A stretch of DNA of 64,000 nucleotides from Flectobacillus roseus. GTDB taxonomy: Bacteria; Bacteroidota; Bacteroidia; Cytophagales; Spirosomataceae. Shown here one piece after another: positions 26,045 through 35,195 of the stretch. The stretch lies in the NCBI RefSeq assembly GCF_030056665.1, contig NZ_JASHIG010000007.1; one strand, 5' to 3'. The notes under the pieces are model-generated. The model was given only the letters and a program-made list of their open reading frames with translations, had not been told where the DNA came from and searched no databases. The position numbers were made by a program, and so were the translations under genes. The number at the start of each line of letters is the position of its first letter. Within the stretch, counting starts at the first letter, position 1.

Positions 26045-28759
26045 ATGACTAAAAGACTCTTTACTCTTTTGTTTGTAATGCTGTTAACAAATGCTGTAAT
26101 GGCTCAGTTCAGCGTAAAAGGTATCGTAAAGGATGCCAAAACTAATGCTCCAATGCAGGGTGTTACAGTATCGGTAGTGGGCAAAGCTATTGGAACAACT
26201 ACAAGTTCGGGTGGTGAATATGTGCTTAAACTCAGCAAAGGAACAGCACAGGTTAGATACTCATTTGTAGGATATGGCTCTGTAACTAAGTCTATTACAA
26301 TTTCGGCTTCGGATGTTACGGAAGACGTGAGCTTGGATCCTTCGACGGATCAACTGGCAGAGGTAGTTGTTGTAGGTAGCCGTGCATCTCAACGTACTTC
26401 TACTGATACGCCATTACCAATTGATATTTTGTCGGCTCAAGAGTTGAAAACTACTGGACAAACATCATTTGATAAAGCATTGCAATATCGTGTGCCTTCA
26501 TTTAATACCGTAAGTACTCCAGTAAACGATGCAACTTCATTACTTGACCCTTACGAAATTCGTAACATGGGACCAAGCCGTACCTTGATTTTGATTAATG
26601 GTAAGCGTAAAAACACCTCAGCCTTGATGTATATCCAAACATCACCAGGCCGTGGAGAAAGTGGTGCAGATATCGCTGCTATTCCTCAGCAGGCAATCAA
26701 ACGTGTGGAAATCTTGCGTGATGGAGCTTCGGCACAATATGGTTCTGACGCGATTGCAGGGGTAATGAACATTATTTTGAAAGATAAATTTGAATATGGT
26801 TCTGCTACATTAAGTTTGGGGACTACACATAAAGGAGATGGAAACAGTTTAAGTTTTGCGGTTAATAATGGCGCTTCTTTTGGTGAAAAAGGATATCTTA
26901 ACTACACCATCGAATTTAATAGAACTACTTTAGCCAACCGTCCCGGAATGGTAAGCGCTGAAGCTGAGGCAGATGCAAACTTAGGTTTTGATGCACCTTT
27001 AGCAACTGTTAAAAGCTTTTTGGCTCAAAAACCAGATGCGGGTAATATCAACGGACAGCCTGAAAACACTGCAGCTAAATTTTTGATTAATGGAGGTTTT
27101 CCTTTAACGGATAAGGCAGAATTATATTTTAATGGAGCCTACGTATACAAGAAAGTAAATTCGTTTGCTAACTATCGTACGCCATATTGGAGAACTACTG
27201 ATGATGGTTTATTGACACCAGCAGGACAACCTTATATGGGGTATGTACCAACATTTCAAGGTGATTTGAATGATTATAATGCAACTATCGGCTTGAAGAG
27301 TACCCATAATGGTTGGAGTACAGATTTGAGTTTTACAACAGGGGGTAATAAGCAATTGTATACTGTTTCTAATTCAAGAAATAGGGATTTGGGTAAAAAC
27401 TCGCCGACTTACTTTAAACCAGGTGGATATCAATTTACAAACAACATTGGCAACATTGATGTTTCAAAACAGTTATCAGATAAATTAAGCTTTGCTTTTG
27501 GTTCTGAGTTTAGAATGGAAGAATTTACAGTTTATGCAGGAGATACAGCCTCGTACTTTGGTTCTGGAGCTGATTCATTTCCAGGAACTAGGCCAGGAAA
27601 TGCTGGTATATTCTCACGTTTCAACTTTGGTGGGTATGTGGATTTGAGTTATGATTTCACCAAAGATTTCTTGGTTAATGGTACTGTACGTCAAGAACGT
27701 TATAGCGATTTTGGAGATGCAACCGTATACAAAATAAGCTCACGTTATAAATTCAATGATGATAAAATTACGCTTCGTGGCTCATTCTCAACAGGTTTCC
27801 GTGCACCATTATTGCACCAAATCTATCAGCAACAAGCTCAAGCGAGTTTTGTGCCTGGACAAGGTATTCAAACAAAAGGTATTGTAAACAACGTATCTCC
27901 TCAAGCATTTGCATTAGGTGTACCAAAGTTGACGCCTGAGAAATCAACAAACTTTACATTAGGTTTGGGTTATAAGCCAAACAAGAACTTGAGTGTTACG
28001 CTTGACTATTACAACATCGTCGTGAAAGACCGTATTGTGTTAGGTTCTGAGATTGCAGGAACAGCAAGTGGAAATACAGCTTTAGACCAGATTTTGGTGA
28101 AAAATGGTATTGTAGCAGTAAGTTTCTTCTCTAATGCCTTGAATACAGTAACTTCTGGTTTGGACTATGTAGTGTCTTTACGCAATATCGAATTGGGTTC
28201 GGGTAAATTGGCTGTTAACTTGGCTGGTAACTATACATTTGAAAATAAGTACACTTCTATCACAAATACTAAATTAATTGCAGATGCAGGAAAATCTGTA
28301 TTTGATAGAACTCAAGATGCATTGTTGTTCCAATCAAGACCAAAATACAAAACAATCTTAGGTTTGGATTATACAGTAAAAGGTATCAACATCAACTTGA
28401 ACAATACATTGTTTGGTACTACTCATTTCCACCAAAATGGTTTGGATGCAAATACCGATACAGAATTCGTTCCAGCAGTCTTGACAGATTTGGCAATTTC
28501 GTTACCACTTTCAAAAGATATTACCTTCAACTTCAATGTTAACAATATCTTGAATGTGATGCCAAAATGGGATTTCATCGACCTAAAAACAGGTGTTAGA
28601 ACTCGCTATGATGTAAACAATAACGTACCTTCTCAAAAGTACTTCGATCAATACAATTTGATTACTTTTAACGGTCGTTATTCAAATGTTACTTATGATG
28701 GTTCGCAGTTTAGCCAGCTAGGAACTACTTTCCAAGCTAGTTTGAATGTGAAGTTCTAG
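26045..28759 (+). CDS. TonB-dependent outer membrane receptor
   Basis: A 904-residue receptor: signal peptide (1 to about 21, ending VMAQ), a carboxypeptidase-regulatory-like domain (about 22-95; 'VKGIVKDAKTNAPMQGVTV'), a plug domain (about 115-245; 'PLPIDILSAQEL', 'LILINGKRK', 'VEILRDGASAQYGSDAIAG') and a C-terminal 22-strand barrel ending in 'FQASLNVKF' with terminal Phe. It is shorter than SusC-type receptors and no susD gene follows, so it is more like a receptor for a siderophore, cofactor or small molecule than a polysaccharide system. The ligand is unknown. Long upstream spacer, strong terminator downstream. Confidence 0.95.
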   Translation: MTKRLFTLLFVMLLTNAVMAQFSVKGIVKDAKTNAPMQGVTVSVVGKAIGTTTSSGGEYVLKLSKGTAQVRYSFVGYGSVTKSITISASDVTEDVSLDPSTDQLAEVVVVGSRASQRTSTDTPLPIDILSAQELKTTGQTSFDKALQYRVPSFNTVSTPVNDATSLLDPYEIRNMGPSRTLILINGKRKNTSALMYIQTSPGRGESGADIAAIPQQAIKRVEILRDGASAQYGSDAIAGVMNIILKDKFEYGSATLSLGTTHKGDGNSLSFAVNNGASFGEKGYLNYTIEFNRTTLANRPGMVSAEAEADANLGFDAPLATVKSFLAQKPDAGNINGQPENTAAKFLINGGFPLTDKAELYFNGAYVYKKVNSFANYRTPYWRTTDDGLLTPAGQPYMGYVPTFQGDLNDYNATIGLKSTHNGWSTDLSFTTGGNKQLYTVSNSRNRDLGKNSPTYFKPGGYQFTNNIGNIDVSKQLSDKLSFAFGSEFRMEEFTVYAGDTASYFGSGADSFPGTRPGNAGIFSRFNFGGYVDLSYDFTKDFLVNGTVRQERYSDFGDATVYKISSRYKFNDDKITLRGSFSTGFRAPLLHQIYQQQAQASFVPGQGIQTKGIVNNVSPQAFALGVPKLTPEKSTNFTLGLGYKPNKNLSVTLDYYNIVVKDRIVLGSEIAGTASGNTALDQILVKNGIVAVSFFSNALNTVTSGLDYVVSLRNIELGSGKLAVNLAGNYTFENKYTSITNTKLIADAGKSVFDRTQDALLFQSRPKYKTILGLDYTVKGININLNNTLFGTTHFHQNGLDANTDTEFVPAVLTDLAISLPLSKDITFNFNVNNILNVMPKWDFIDLKTGVRTRYDVNNNVPSQKYFDQYNLITFNGRYSNVTYDGSQFSQLGTTFQASLNVKF

Positions 28760-28775
28760 ACAAAGATAATTTGGT

Positions 28776-28808
28776 AGCCATCTGTGAAAGCAGATGGCTT
28801 TTTTGTTT
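28776..28808 (+). terminator. Terminator of the TonB receptor gene
   Basis: AGCCATCTG (28776-28784) pairs with CAGATGGCT (28791-28799), followed by a T run. Confidence 0.9.
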
Positions 28809-28952
28809 TAGAAATAGAAAACAAAAGAAGAAACTGCAAAAAGGGGCTTTTAGTCTTTTTTTTATGCGATTTTGTCGCATACTATATGAAAGTTCACTGT
28901 ATATACATATTTTTGCTACTGATTCTATTGCAATAATCACAAGAACAAAACA

Positions 28953-29441
28953 ATGTCCGTTACAAAAAAAGTACTCGCTGCGCTCTTGATGGGAGCAGGC
29001 TTGTTTATATGCTCAACAAATGATGCTGACGCCCAATATGGCGGAGGCTATGGTGGTGGATACGGCGGTGGCTTTGGAGGTCGTCGATTTGGTAGCGGTA
29101 TTCCGCAGGCTGGTCAAGGCGATGAACGAAAAAGAGATAATACTCCAGACCCAGAAAAAATTGCAGAAGAGGAAACTCGTTGGATGACCAAGAAATTGAG
29201 TTTGAACGAGGAGCAACAAATGAAAGTCGAAGATATCAACATCAAATATGCTTTCCAGCGATTGGACATGTATGAAGCGATAAAAAAGGCTACTAACAAC
29301 GGAACAACCCCTCCTTCAGATGAAACACGGATTAAACTTCGTGAGCAAATGCAAAAAATGAAGGCAGATAAAGATAATGATTTTAAAGCCGTTTTGACAC
29401 CAGAGCAATATGAGATTTATCTCAAAAAGCGTAAAGATTAG
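28953..29441 (+). CDS. Exported small protein with Gly-rich segment, Spy/CpxP-like helices
   Basis: A 162-residue protein with a signal peptide (cleavage probably after DADA, about residue 27), then a GGGYGGGYGGGFGG tract (about 30-43) and a helical, charged C-terminal half. The helical half has 'LSLNEEQQMKVEDI' and 'LTPEQYEIYLKKRK', the 'LTxxQ'-like spacing of Spy/CpxP-type periplasmic proteins, though without a full match. It probably acts in the periplasm or at the outer membrane. A -7-like TATTTTTG is at 28908-28915, about 38 bases upstream of the ATG. Confidence 0.75.
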   Translation: MSVTKKVLAALLMGAGLFICSTNDADAQYGGGYGGGYGGGFGGRRFGSGIPQAGQGDERKRDNTPDPEKIAEEETRWMTKKLSLNEEQQMKVEDINIKYAFQRLDMYEAIKKATNNGTTPPSDETRIKLREQMQKMKADKDNDFKAVLTPEQYEIYLKKRKD

Positions 29442-29491
29442 GTCACGGCAAAAGACTTTTTGATTGAGAAGTTTAAAGAGGTTTATACAGC

Positions 29492-29525
29492 AAAGTCACT
29501 CCTAGCTTAGGAGTGACTTTCTTTT
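29492..29525. terminator. Terminator between convergent genes
   Basis: AAAGTCACTCCTA (29492-29504) pairs perfectly with TAGGAGTGACTTT (29508-29520), loop GCT, followed by a T run. Confidence 0.92.
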
Positions 29526-29533
29526 TGTATTTA

Positions 29534-29914
29534 CTACAAACTCTCTGATAAGAACCTTCTGAAATCTGTTTTATTTTCAGACCAAATTTTTTCAAAGACC
29601 GCTATCTTATCTCTGAGCTCAACCAAATCATCAAACAATACTCGGTCGCCAGCAGGATTGCCTTTTACTTTATCTCCCAAATTGTTATCTGTAATTTGTA
29701 ACTCGTGCGATAATTCATCGTTTACTTCGTCCTGTCTGATAAAAATACTTTCAAAGTGGCCTACCTTCATTTTGATTTCCTGAGCGGTATTTTGTGCTGA
29801 AACAGAAGCAAGTTGATCTTGAAATGTTTTTAACTCATCTTTTACAAAATTTACTTTGCTCTTCCACTCATTGATTTCTGTGTGCAATTCGGTGATATGC
29901 TTTTTGGTACTCAT
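29534..29914 (-). CDS. Coiled-coil protein of unknown function
   Basis: A 126-residue soluble protein, nearly all helix and highly charged, with heptad-like spacing through residues 5-100 ('EINEWKSKVNFVKDELKTF'). No signal peptide or membrane segment. It resembles small coiled-coil hypotheticals found across Bacteroidota; no function can be assigned. Single gene, sharing a terminator with the convergent gene on its left. Confidence 0.65.
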   Translation of the reverse strand: MSTKKHITELHTEINEWKSKVNFVKDELKTFQDQLASVSAQNTAQEIKMKVGHFESIFIRQDEVNDELSHELQITDNNLGDKVKGNPAGDRVLFDDLVELRDKIAVFEKIWSENKTDFRRFLSESL

Positions 29915-30338
29915 GGTTTATAATGGTTTTGGGTACAATGATGCTAATGTTACACCTGAATAAAAGTCAGTTACTATTCAGTTGGATGAAGATTTGAGAT
30001 GTTTTTGATGATCAATAAGCGAATCTTCTGAAGCAAAGTTGTATCTATTTTGAGATAGGAGGTATGAGAACGGTCAGCAAAAAAGCCAACCTTACTCAGT
30101 TATAAATACTTCAGGAAAAGCGACTATATCCTAACAAAATCCTATTATTGAATAAATAATTTGAGAAGTTAGTGAAAGGGTATTTTAAAGATATTGTATT
30201 GTTTATCAAATTGTTAAATTTGGGTATTGTGAAAACTTGTAAGAATTGAGAGGCGGGAAGTTGTCTTAATTTACTTATATTTGTACTAAAAGTTTCTAAT
30301 TACCGTTTACAAGAAAATATCAAATCAAATAATTTTTT
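29915..30338. other. 424-bp spacer between divergent genes
   Basis: AT-rich and non-coding. A -7-type box TATATTTG is at 30276-30283, about 55 bases upstream of the lipoprotein start at 30339, but no TTG lies 17-23 bases before it. Nothing else was recognised. Confidence 0.5.
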
Positions 30339-30797
30339 ATGAAGCATTTAGCCCTTGTCCTCGTAGGATTGTTATTAGTTATCTCATCTAGTTGTAAAAA
30401 GAATAACGTTTCTACAAAAACTAACACTGAAAAATTGACTGCCAAAGTATGGATGGTTTCCGAAGTTTCTTCAACAGGAGGCTTGGTAGTAGTGTACAAA
30501 AGAGATTTGGCCAGTAATGGATATGATTTATCAAAAGTGCGTTTGGAGTTTCTTACAAACGGAACAATTCGCGGTGTAGATAACAATGGAAATACCTCGA
30601 CAAGTGGTACTTGGAAATTTGTGAATAACGAGACGCAAATCGAAATTTCAGGAATCAACTTCGCAGGAATCAACTTTGGTACGATTACAGTAACTCGCTT
30701 AGAGGATGCTAACTTCGACTTTAAAGGAACAGCATCAATTCCTCAGTTGGGTATTCCTTCAACTGATGCAACGGTGAAAATGATTCCAGCAAACTAA
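30339..30797 (+). CDS. Lipoprotein of unknown function, lipocalin-like build
   Basis: A 152-residue protein with a lipoprotein-type leader (MKHLALVLVGLLLVISSSC, Cys19) followed by a beta-rich domain: 'LTAKVWMVSEVS', 'RLEFLTNGTIRGVDNNG', 'SGTWKFVNNETQIEIS'. This order, a Trp near the start and a T-nG-rG.w pattern, resembles the small lipocalin-like lipoproteins frequent in Bacteroidota. It is probably anchored in the outer membrane. Ligand unknown. Followed by a long perfect terminator. Confidence 0.75.
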   Translation: MKHLALVLVGLLLVISSSCKKNNVSTKTNTEKLTAKVWMVSEVSSTGGLVVVYKRDLASNGYDLSKVRLEFLTNGTIRGVDNNGNTSTSGTWKFVNNETQIEISGINFAGINFGTITVTRLEDANFDFKGTASIPQLGIPSTDATVKMIPAN

Positions 30798-30856
30798 TAT
30801 TTAGTGAGTTAGGGTTTATGATTGAGTGATTATTTTATCACAATTTCATTATCCCA

Positions 30857-30909
30857 AATTAAAAATCCCCACAGAACAAAATTTATTTGTCTTGTGGGGA
30901 TTTTTAATT
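30857..30909. terminator. Terminator between convergent lipoprotein and isomerase genes
   Basis: AATTAAAAATCCCCACA (30857-30873) pairs perfectly over 17 bp with 30893-30909; bidirectional by its A and T runs. Confidence 0.92.
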
Positions 30910-30936
30910 CAAAGAAGGGCTATCGTATATCTTCTG

Positions 30937-31860
30937 CTAATATGGTAAAAACTGTTTTAGATAGTTTCTTGCAGTTAGAATAGCTTTTTCAATATCTGCA
31001 CTTGAACCTTCGTAGGCTTTATCCTCTACTTCAATAACAATAGGTCCACGGTATCTAACATCATTGAGTGCTGAAATGAATTTTCCCCAATTGATGTCTC
31101 CAAGTCCAGGGAGTTTTGGCGAATGGTATTCCAAAGGATTTGCCATAATGCCAACTCTGTCCAGTTTTTCTTTATATACTTTGGCATCTTTCAAGTGAAT
31201 ATGATGTAAGCGCTCAGTGTAATCATAAATCGGGCGGCAGTAGTCCATTTGTTGCCATAACAAGTGCGAAGGGTCATAGTTTAGCCCTAGCGTTGCTGAA
31301 GGAATAATGGTAAACATTTTGTCCCAAATAGCTGGAGTGGTAGCTAGGTTTTTGCCCCCTGGCCATTCGTCGTCAGTAAAAAACATTGGACAGTTTTCAA
31401 TCCCTATTTTTACGCCGTTATCTTCTGCTAGTTTGACAATCTCTGGCCAAACTTCCTTGTATTTATCAAGGTTGTAAGCAACATTTTTCGAAATATCTCT
31501 TCCTATGAATGTATTCACTACAGGAACTCCCAATTGCGCTGCCGCCAAGATGATTTTCTTGATGTGGTCTTGAAAAAACTTAGCCTGCGTTTCATTAGCA
31601 TCTAATGGATTGGGATAATAACCCAAACCAGAAATATAGATTCCTTTGGCCGCTACATATTGTTTGATATAGTCAATTTTTTCTGGAGTCAAAGATTCAA
31701 CGTCGATGTGCGTAACTCCTGCATAACGTCGAGCATCGGCATTGCCTGCTGGCCAACACATAATTTCAACACATTTGAATCCGTTTGCTGCCACAAAATC
31801 TATGGCTTGTTCGAAGGTATTATCCGCTAAAATGGCACTTACAATTCCTAAATCTAACAT
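30937..31860 (-). CDS. Sugar phosphate isomerase/epimerase family protein (xylose-isomerase-like TIM barrel)
   Basis: A 307-residue TIM barrel of the AP endonuclease 2/xylose isomerase-like superfamily. Metal-ligand motifs seen in order: 'CVEIMCWP', 'IGIENCPM' (Glu), 'NYDPSHLLWQ' (Asp, His), 'HIHLKDAKV' (His, Asp) and 'IVIEVEDKAY' (Glu). No signal peptide, so it is cytoplasmic. It lies just downstream of the GMC oxidoreductase gene on the same strand (52 bases), so they are probably co-transcribed. That pairing suggests work on oxidised (3-keto) sugars or inositols; the substrate is inferred from context only. Confidence 0.87.
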   Translation of the reverse strand: MLDLGIVSAILADNTFEQAIDFVAANGFKCVEIMCWPAGNADARRYAGVTHIDVESLTPEKIDYIKQYVAAKGIYISGLGYYPNPLDANETQAKFFQDHIKKIILAAAQLGVPVVNTFIGRDISKNVAYNLDKYKEVWPEIVKLAEDNGVKIGIENCPMFFTDDEWPGGKNLATTPAIWDKMFTIIPSATLGLNYDPSHLLWQQMDYCRPIYDYTERLHHIHLKDAKVYKEKLDRVGIMANPLEYHSPKLPGLGDINWGKFISALNDVRYRGPIVIEVEDKAYEGSSADIEKAILTARNYLKQFLPY

Positions 31861-31912
31861 GTTTTTGGAGGTTTTATCTTAGTTTTTTATTTGGATGTTT
31901 TTATAAAGAGCG

Positions 31913-33628
31913 TTACAAATTTTTCTTTTTAAGTTCACTGACAGCAAAATTCACAGCTCTGGCAGTTAGTGCCATAAAGGTCAACGAAGGGTTTTGATTG
32001 CCTACCGACGTCATTGCTGCACCATCCGTTACAAATACATTTTTGCAGTGATGTAATTGATTATGAGCATTGAGCATAGATGTTTTTGGGTCTTTTCCCA
32101 TACGTACGCCACCCATTTCGTGAATGTCTAGCCCAGGAGACTGTTTGGTATCGTACATGAAAATATCCTTTATGCCTGATTTTTCCAATATTTCACTAGC
32201 TTGATGATGAAAATCTTGCACCATCTTAGTGTCGTTAGGCTCGTTGTACCCCACAGAGGTAATTAATTGAGGGATTCCCCATGCATCTTTATGCTCAGTT
32301 GATAGACGCACATGATTTTGCTCCTGCGGAACGGTTTCGCCTTGCATCATGATAAATACACCCCAAGGACCTACTTCGGTAGATTCTCTTTTAAAGTCAG
32401 ACCCAAATGTATCGCTATGTATGTTACGATTCCAACCAGTGCGATAAGCCGAAAAAGCGACCATGTAGCCTCTTAAGAAATCCGTCTCTTGTTTACGCAA
32501 GTTTCTGAAAGAAGGCATAAAGGCCGTAGTTGGACGTCTGCCTAGATAATACTCTTTGTCAAAACCTTCATAGGTGCCGCCTCCAGCGCCTCGGTAGTTG
32601 TGAAACGCTACGTATTTCCCAAGAATACCATTATCGTTGCCCAAGCCATTTGGGTAGCGATTCGAGGTCGAATTTAATAGAATCAAATTGGTATTTAAAC
32701 AAGCAGCATTGACAAAGATTATTTTGGCGTAAAACTCTGTCATTTCCTTGGTTTGAGTATCGATTACTCTCACGCCCGAAGCTTTTTGCTTTTTTTCATC
32801 ATAAATAATTGAATGAACTACCGAGTGAGATCGTAAGGTGAGATTACCTGTTTTGGCAGCCCAAGGTAGGGTAGAAGAGTTACTGCTAAAATACCCACCA
32901 TACGGACATCCCCTATAACATAAGTGTCGAGCTTGACATTGCCCTCTACCTTGCTTGAGGTGAATCTCTTTAGGCTGAGTCAAATGTGCACACCTACCAA
33001 TAATTACCTGACGGTCGAGGTAGCTTTGTTTGACTCTTTGTTGAATATGTTTTTCGAGACAATTGAGTTCCCAAGGAGGTAAAAACTCCCCATCAGGAAG
33101 GCTATCAATGCCATCTTTATTACCACTAATTCCTACAAATTTTTCAACTTTGCTATACCAAGGAGCTAAATCTTTGTATCGTATTGGCCAATCCACCGCA
33201 AAACCATCTCGAGCTGGTCCTTCAAACTCAAAATCACTCCAACGTTGTGTCTGACGAGCCCAAATCAGAGACTTTCCGCCAACTTGATAGCCACGAATCC
33301 AATCGAAAGGTTTTTCTTGAATGTAGGGATGCTCGTGGTCTTTGACAAAAAAGTGTGATGTAGCTTCGTCATAGGCATAGCAACGCTTCACTATAGGGTC
33401 TTTTTCTTGTTCTGCTAATGGAATTCTACCATGATGGGGCATATCCCAAGGGTTGTACATGGCAGTTGGGTAGTCTTCAATGTGCTTAACCTCTCGACCA
33501 CGCTCAAGGACAAGCGTTTTGAGACCAGCTTCACAAAGTTCTTTTGCTGCCCAGCCACCACTAATCCCAGAGCCAACAACGATGGCATCATAGGTTCTTG
33601 ATTTGTTGGAAGTAATATTCAAATTCAT
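31913..33628 (-). CDS. GMC family oxidoreductase
   Basis: A 571-residue FAD-dependent alcohol/sugar dehydrogenase. The FAD Rossmann motif 'VVGSGISGGWAAKEL' is near residues 17-31, with 'VGGKSLIWARQ' and the C-terminal 'DIHEMGGVRMG' and 'NQNPSLTFMALT' motifs holding the catalytic His/Asn. A Cys-rich patch, 'CQARHLCYRGCPYG' (about 230-245), is shared with membrane-associated glucoside 3-dehydrogenase and gluconate 2-dehydrogenase large subunits. Those usually have a small partner subunit (with a Tat signal) encoded next door; none is here. No N-terminal signal peptide is seen, so it must travel with a partner or act inside the cell. Confidence 0.92.
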   Translation of the reverse strand: MNLNITSNKSRTYDAIVVGSGISGGWAAKELCEAGLKTLVLERGREVKHIEDYPTAMYNPWDMPHHGRIPLAEQEKDPIVKRCYAYDEATSHFFVKDHEHPYIQEKPFDWIRGYQVGGKSLIWARQTQRWSDFEFEGPARDGFAVDWPIRYKDLAPWYSKVEKFVGISGNKDGIDSLPDGEFLPPWELNCLEKHIQQRVKQSYLDRQVIIGRCAHLTQPKEIHLKQGRGQCQARHLCYRGCPYGGYFSSNSSTLPWAAKTGNLTLRSHSVVHSIIYDEKKQKASGVRVIDTQTKEMTEFYAKIIFVNAACLNTNLILLNSTSNRYPNGLGNDNGILGKYVAFHNYRGAGGGTYEGFDKEYYLGRRPTTAFMPSFRNLRKQETDFLRGYMVAFSAYRTGWNRNIHSDTFGSDFKRESTEVGPWGVFIMMQGETVPQEQNHVRLSTEHKDAWGIPQLITSVGYNEPNDTKMVQDFHHQASEILEKSGIKDIFMYDTKQSPGLDIHEMGGVRMGKDPKTSMLNAHNQLHHCKNVFVTDGAAMTSVGNQNPSLTFMALTARAVNFAVSELKKKNL

Positions 33629-33701
33629 CTTTTTGAAAATTGGGAGTTTATTTTCTAGTTTTATAAAATGGGGTAGAGGAAAAAAGTTGACTTAAATAAA
33701 A

Positions 33702-33740
33702 AAGGAATAGCTTTTCATTCCTGAATTTAAGCTATTCCTT
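33702..33740 (-). terminator. Hairpin between MetX-like and GMC genes
   Basis: AAGGAATAGCTT (33702-33713) pairs with AAGCTATTCCTT (33729-33740). On the minus strand it follows the MetX-like gene stop codon at 33779, and it lies between that gene and the GMC gene, so the GMC gene is probably a separate unit. Confidence 0.75.
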
Positions 33741-33778
33741 CAATAAAATGTTGTGGGGCTATAAGGTAAATAGAGGGA

Positions 33779-34765
33779 TTATTTATCCAGAAAACCTTTT
33801 ATGTGGGCAATCATTTGATCTGATTGACAGGAGGTTGCCATGTGTCCACAGTTGCCCTCTAACAAAACCAATGGGCACTTGAGTATTTTTGAAAGCTGAA
33901 TAGCAGCTAATGGGTTGACCATTTGGTCTTCTGGAGCCACCAAAATCATGACCTTAGCCTTTACCAAAGGAGCTATTTCTTGTGGTGTTTTGCCTTGATA
34001 AATATCCTGCTGGAGCATGGCACGTAACTGCGATGCCCAGTCATAAGCATTGAGTGTTTGGGCTTCTTTTTCTAATTTACCAATCAATTCTGGATAGGTG
34101 GTGGTTGGCGTATTCTGGGCTCGATACGAAGGTGTCCAAAGATGCATTTGATGTAGCGCGTTCACCGATGCCATCGCTTCAGGGCTATAATTGCCTCGTT
34201 CAATCAGATTCAATTGAAGATTCCAGAACAGTTTATCATAGCTACTTTGCTGGGGTGAACCAATAATTGGAACTATCTTATCCATGTAATCAGGATAACT
34301 GAGCATCCATTGGAAAGTTTGCATACCACCCATAGAAATACCTGTGACTGCGTATAAATGAGATAGTTTGAGGTGTTCGCTACTCAATTTATAACTTGCC
34401 ACTACCATATCTCGAATATTGAAAGTCGGGAAAAGTTGATTTTTTTGTGAAGTGCTATTAGAAGGTGAAGACGATACACCGTTGCCAAGGGCATCTACTA
34501 TAATGACAAAATATTTGGTACTATCCACGAAGCTTTTGGGATCGGCTACGAAAGATTTCTGTTGGCTATTTCCTGTAAACCAAGTAGGGACTAATACAGC
34601 GTTGGATTTGCTTGCATTCAGTTTACCAAAAGTTCGATAGCCAATTTTACAATCTTTAATAACTTGTCCATTTTCCAGTTTGAAATCGCCAAGTTGATAA
34701 AATTTTTGTTGAGCTGTAGCCCAATTAGCAAGCCCACACAATAGTAGGAAGAGGATTTTTTTCAT
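33779..34765 (-). CDS. Exported alpha/beta hydrolase, MetX (homoserine acetyltransferase)-like
   Basis: A 328-residue alpha/beta-hydrolase with a signal peptide (1 to about 18, ending TAQ). The N-terminus 'LGDFKLENGQVI' and 'IGYRTFGKLN' are those of homoserine O-acetyltransferase relatives. The catalytic triad is Ser144 in 'GISMGGMQ', Asp280 in 'APEDQMVNP' and His308 in 'NCGHMA'. True MetX is cytoplasmic and somewhat longer; the signal peptide argues for an esterase or hydrolase in the periplasm and against methionine synthesis. Confidence 0.87.
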   Translation of the reverse strand: MKKILFLLLCGLANWATAQQKFYQLGDFKLENGQVIKDCKIGYRTFGKLNASKSNAVLVPTWFTGNSQQKSFVADPKSFVDSTKYFVIIVDALGNGVSSSPSNSTSQKNQLFPTFNIRDMVVASYKLSSEHLKLSHLYAVTGISMGGMQTFQWMLSYPDYMDKIVPIIGSPQQSSYDKLFWNLQLNLIERGNYSPEAMASVNALHQMHLWTPSYRAQNTPTTTYPELIGKLEKEAQTLNAYDWASQLRAMLQQDIYQGKTPQEIAPLVKAKVMILVAPEDQMVNPLAAIQLSKILKCPLVLLEGNCGHMATSCQSDQMIAHIKGFLDK

Positions 34766-34863
34766 AGTTGGTAAAAGAAGTTATTGGTTAGTTGTTTATC
34801 GGTTGTTGGATATGCGCTTATAATCAGAGAGGTATGGTAAAAGTGTATCTCGAAAATACAATT

Positions 34864-35095
34864 AAGTAATCGTGCAGAACAAGATTTAAGTTATGTGCTT
34901 AGGCAAAAGGCGGCAGGCACAAGGCAAAGATTGTTAAATTGTTTTTAGTAACGATAGATATGTATTTGCCGAATGCCCATAGCTGAAAGCCGAAAGCTAA
35001 AGAAAACAAAGAGATTTTTATTAAATTATAAAGACTTTTTGCCTAATGCCTACGGCTTACAGCCTAGCACTTAAATCCAGATAAACGAAAAATTT
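34864..35095. repeat. Dispersed intergenic repeat, copy 2, with internal inverted arms
   Basis: The segment starting AAGTAATCGTGCAGAA matches the reverse complement of about 1100-1206 in word order. It also holds an imperfect inverted repeat with itself: 'ttaggcaaaaggcggcagg' and 'tttgcctaatgcctacgg' with related words ('gccgaaagc', 'cagcctagc'). It fills most of the 430-bp spacer 34766-35195 and has no ORF. Confidence 0.7.
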
Positions 35096-35118
35096 AACTC
35101 ATAATTCACTCATAAAAA

Positions 35119-35149
35119 AAGGGATTAAGGATTTTGTCCTTAATCCCTT
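35119..35149 (-). terminator. Terminator of the DUF4105 gene
   Basis: AAGGGATTAAGGA (35119-35131) pairs perfectly with TCCTTAATCCCTT (35137-35149), flanked by an A run on the left (a T run on the minus strand). Confidence 0.9.
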
Positions 35150-35195
35150 AAAACTTTGATAGTTTTTGGGAAATGTGTCCTTGACCTAGACTGAA

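Noticed and set aside
26045..28759. SusC/SusD polysaccharide utilisation locus
   Set aside because: No susD gene or glycoside hydrolase is next to the receptor, and the receptor is shorter than SusC types.
33779..34765. Methionine-pathway MetX
   Set aside because: The triad and N-terminal motif fit the family, but the signal peptide and short length do not fit cytoplasmic homoserine acetyltransferase.
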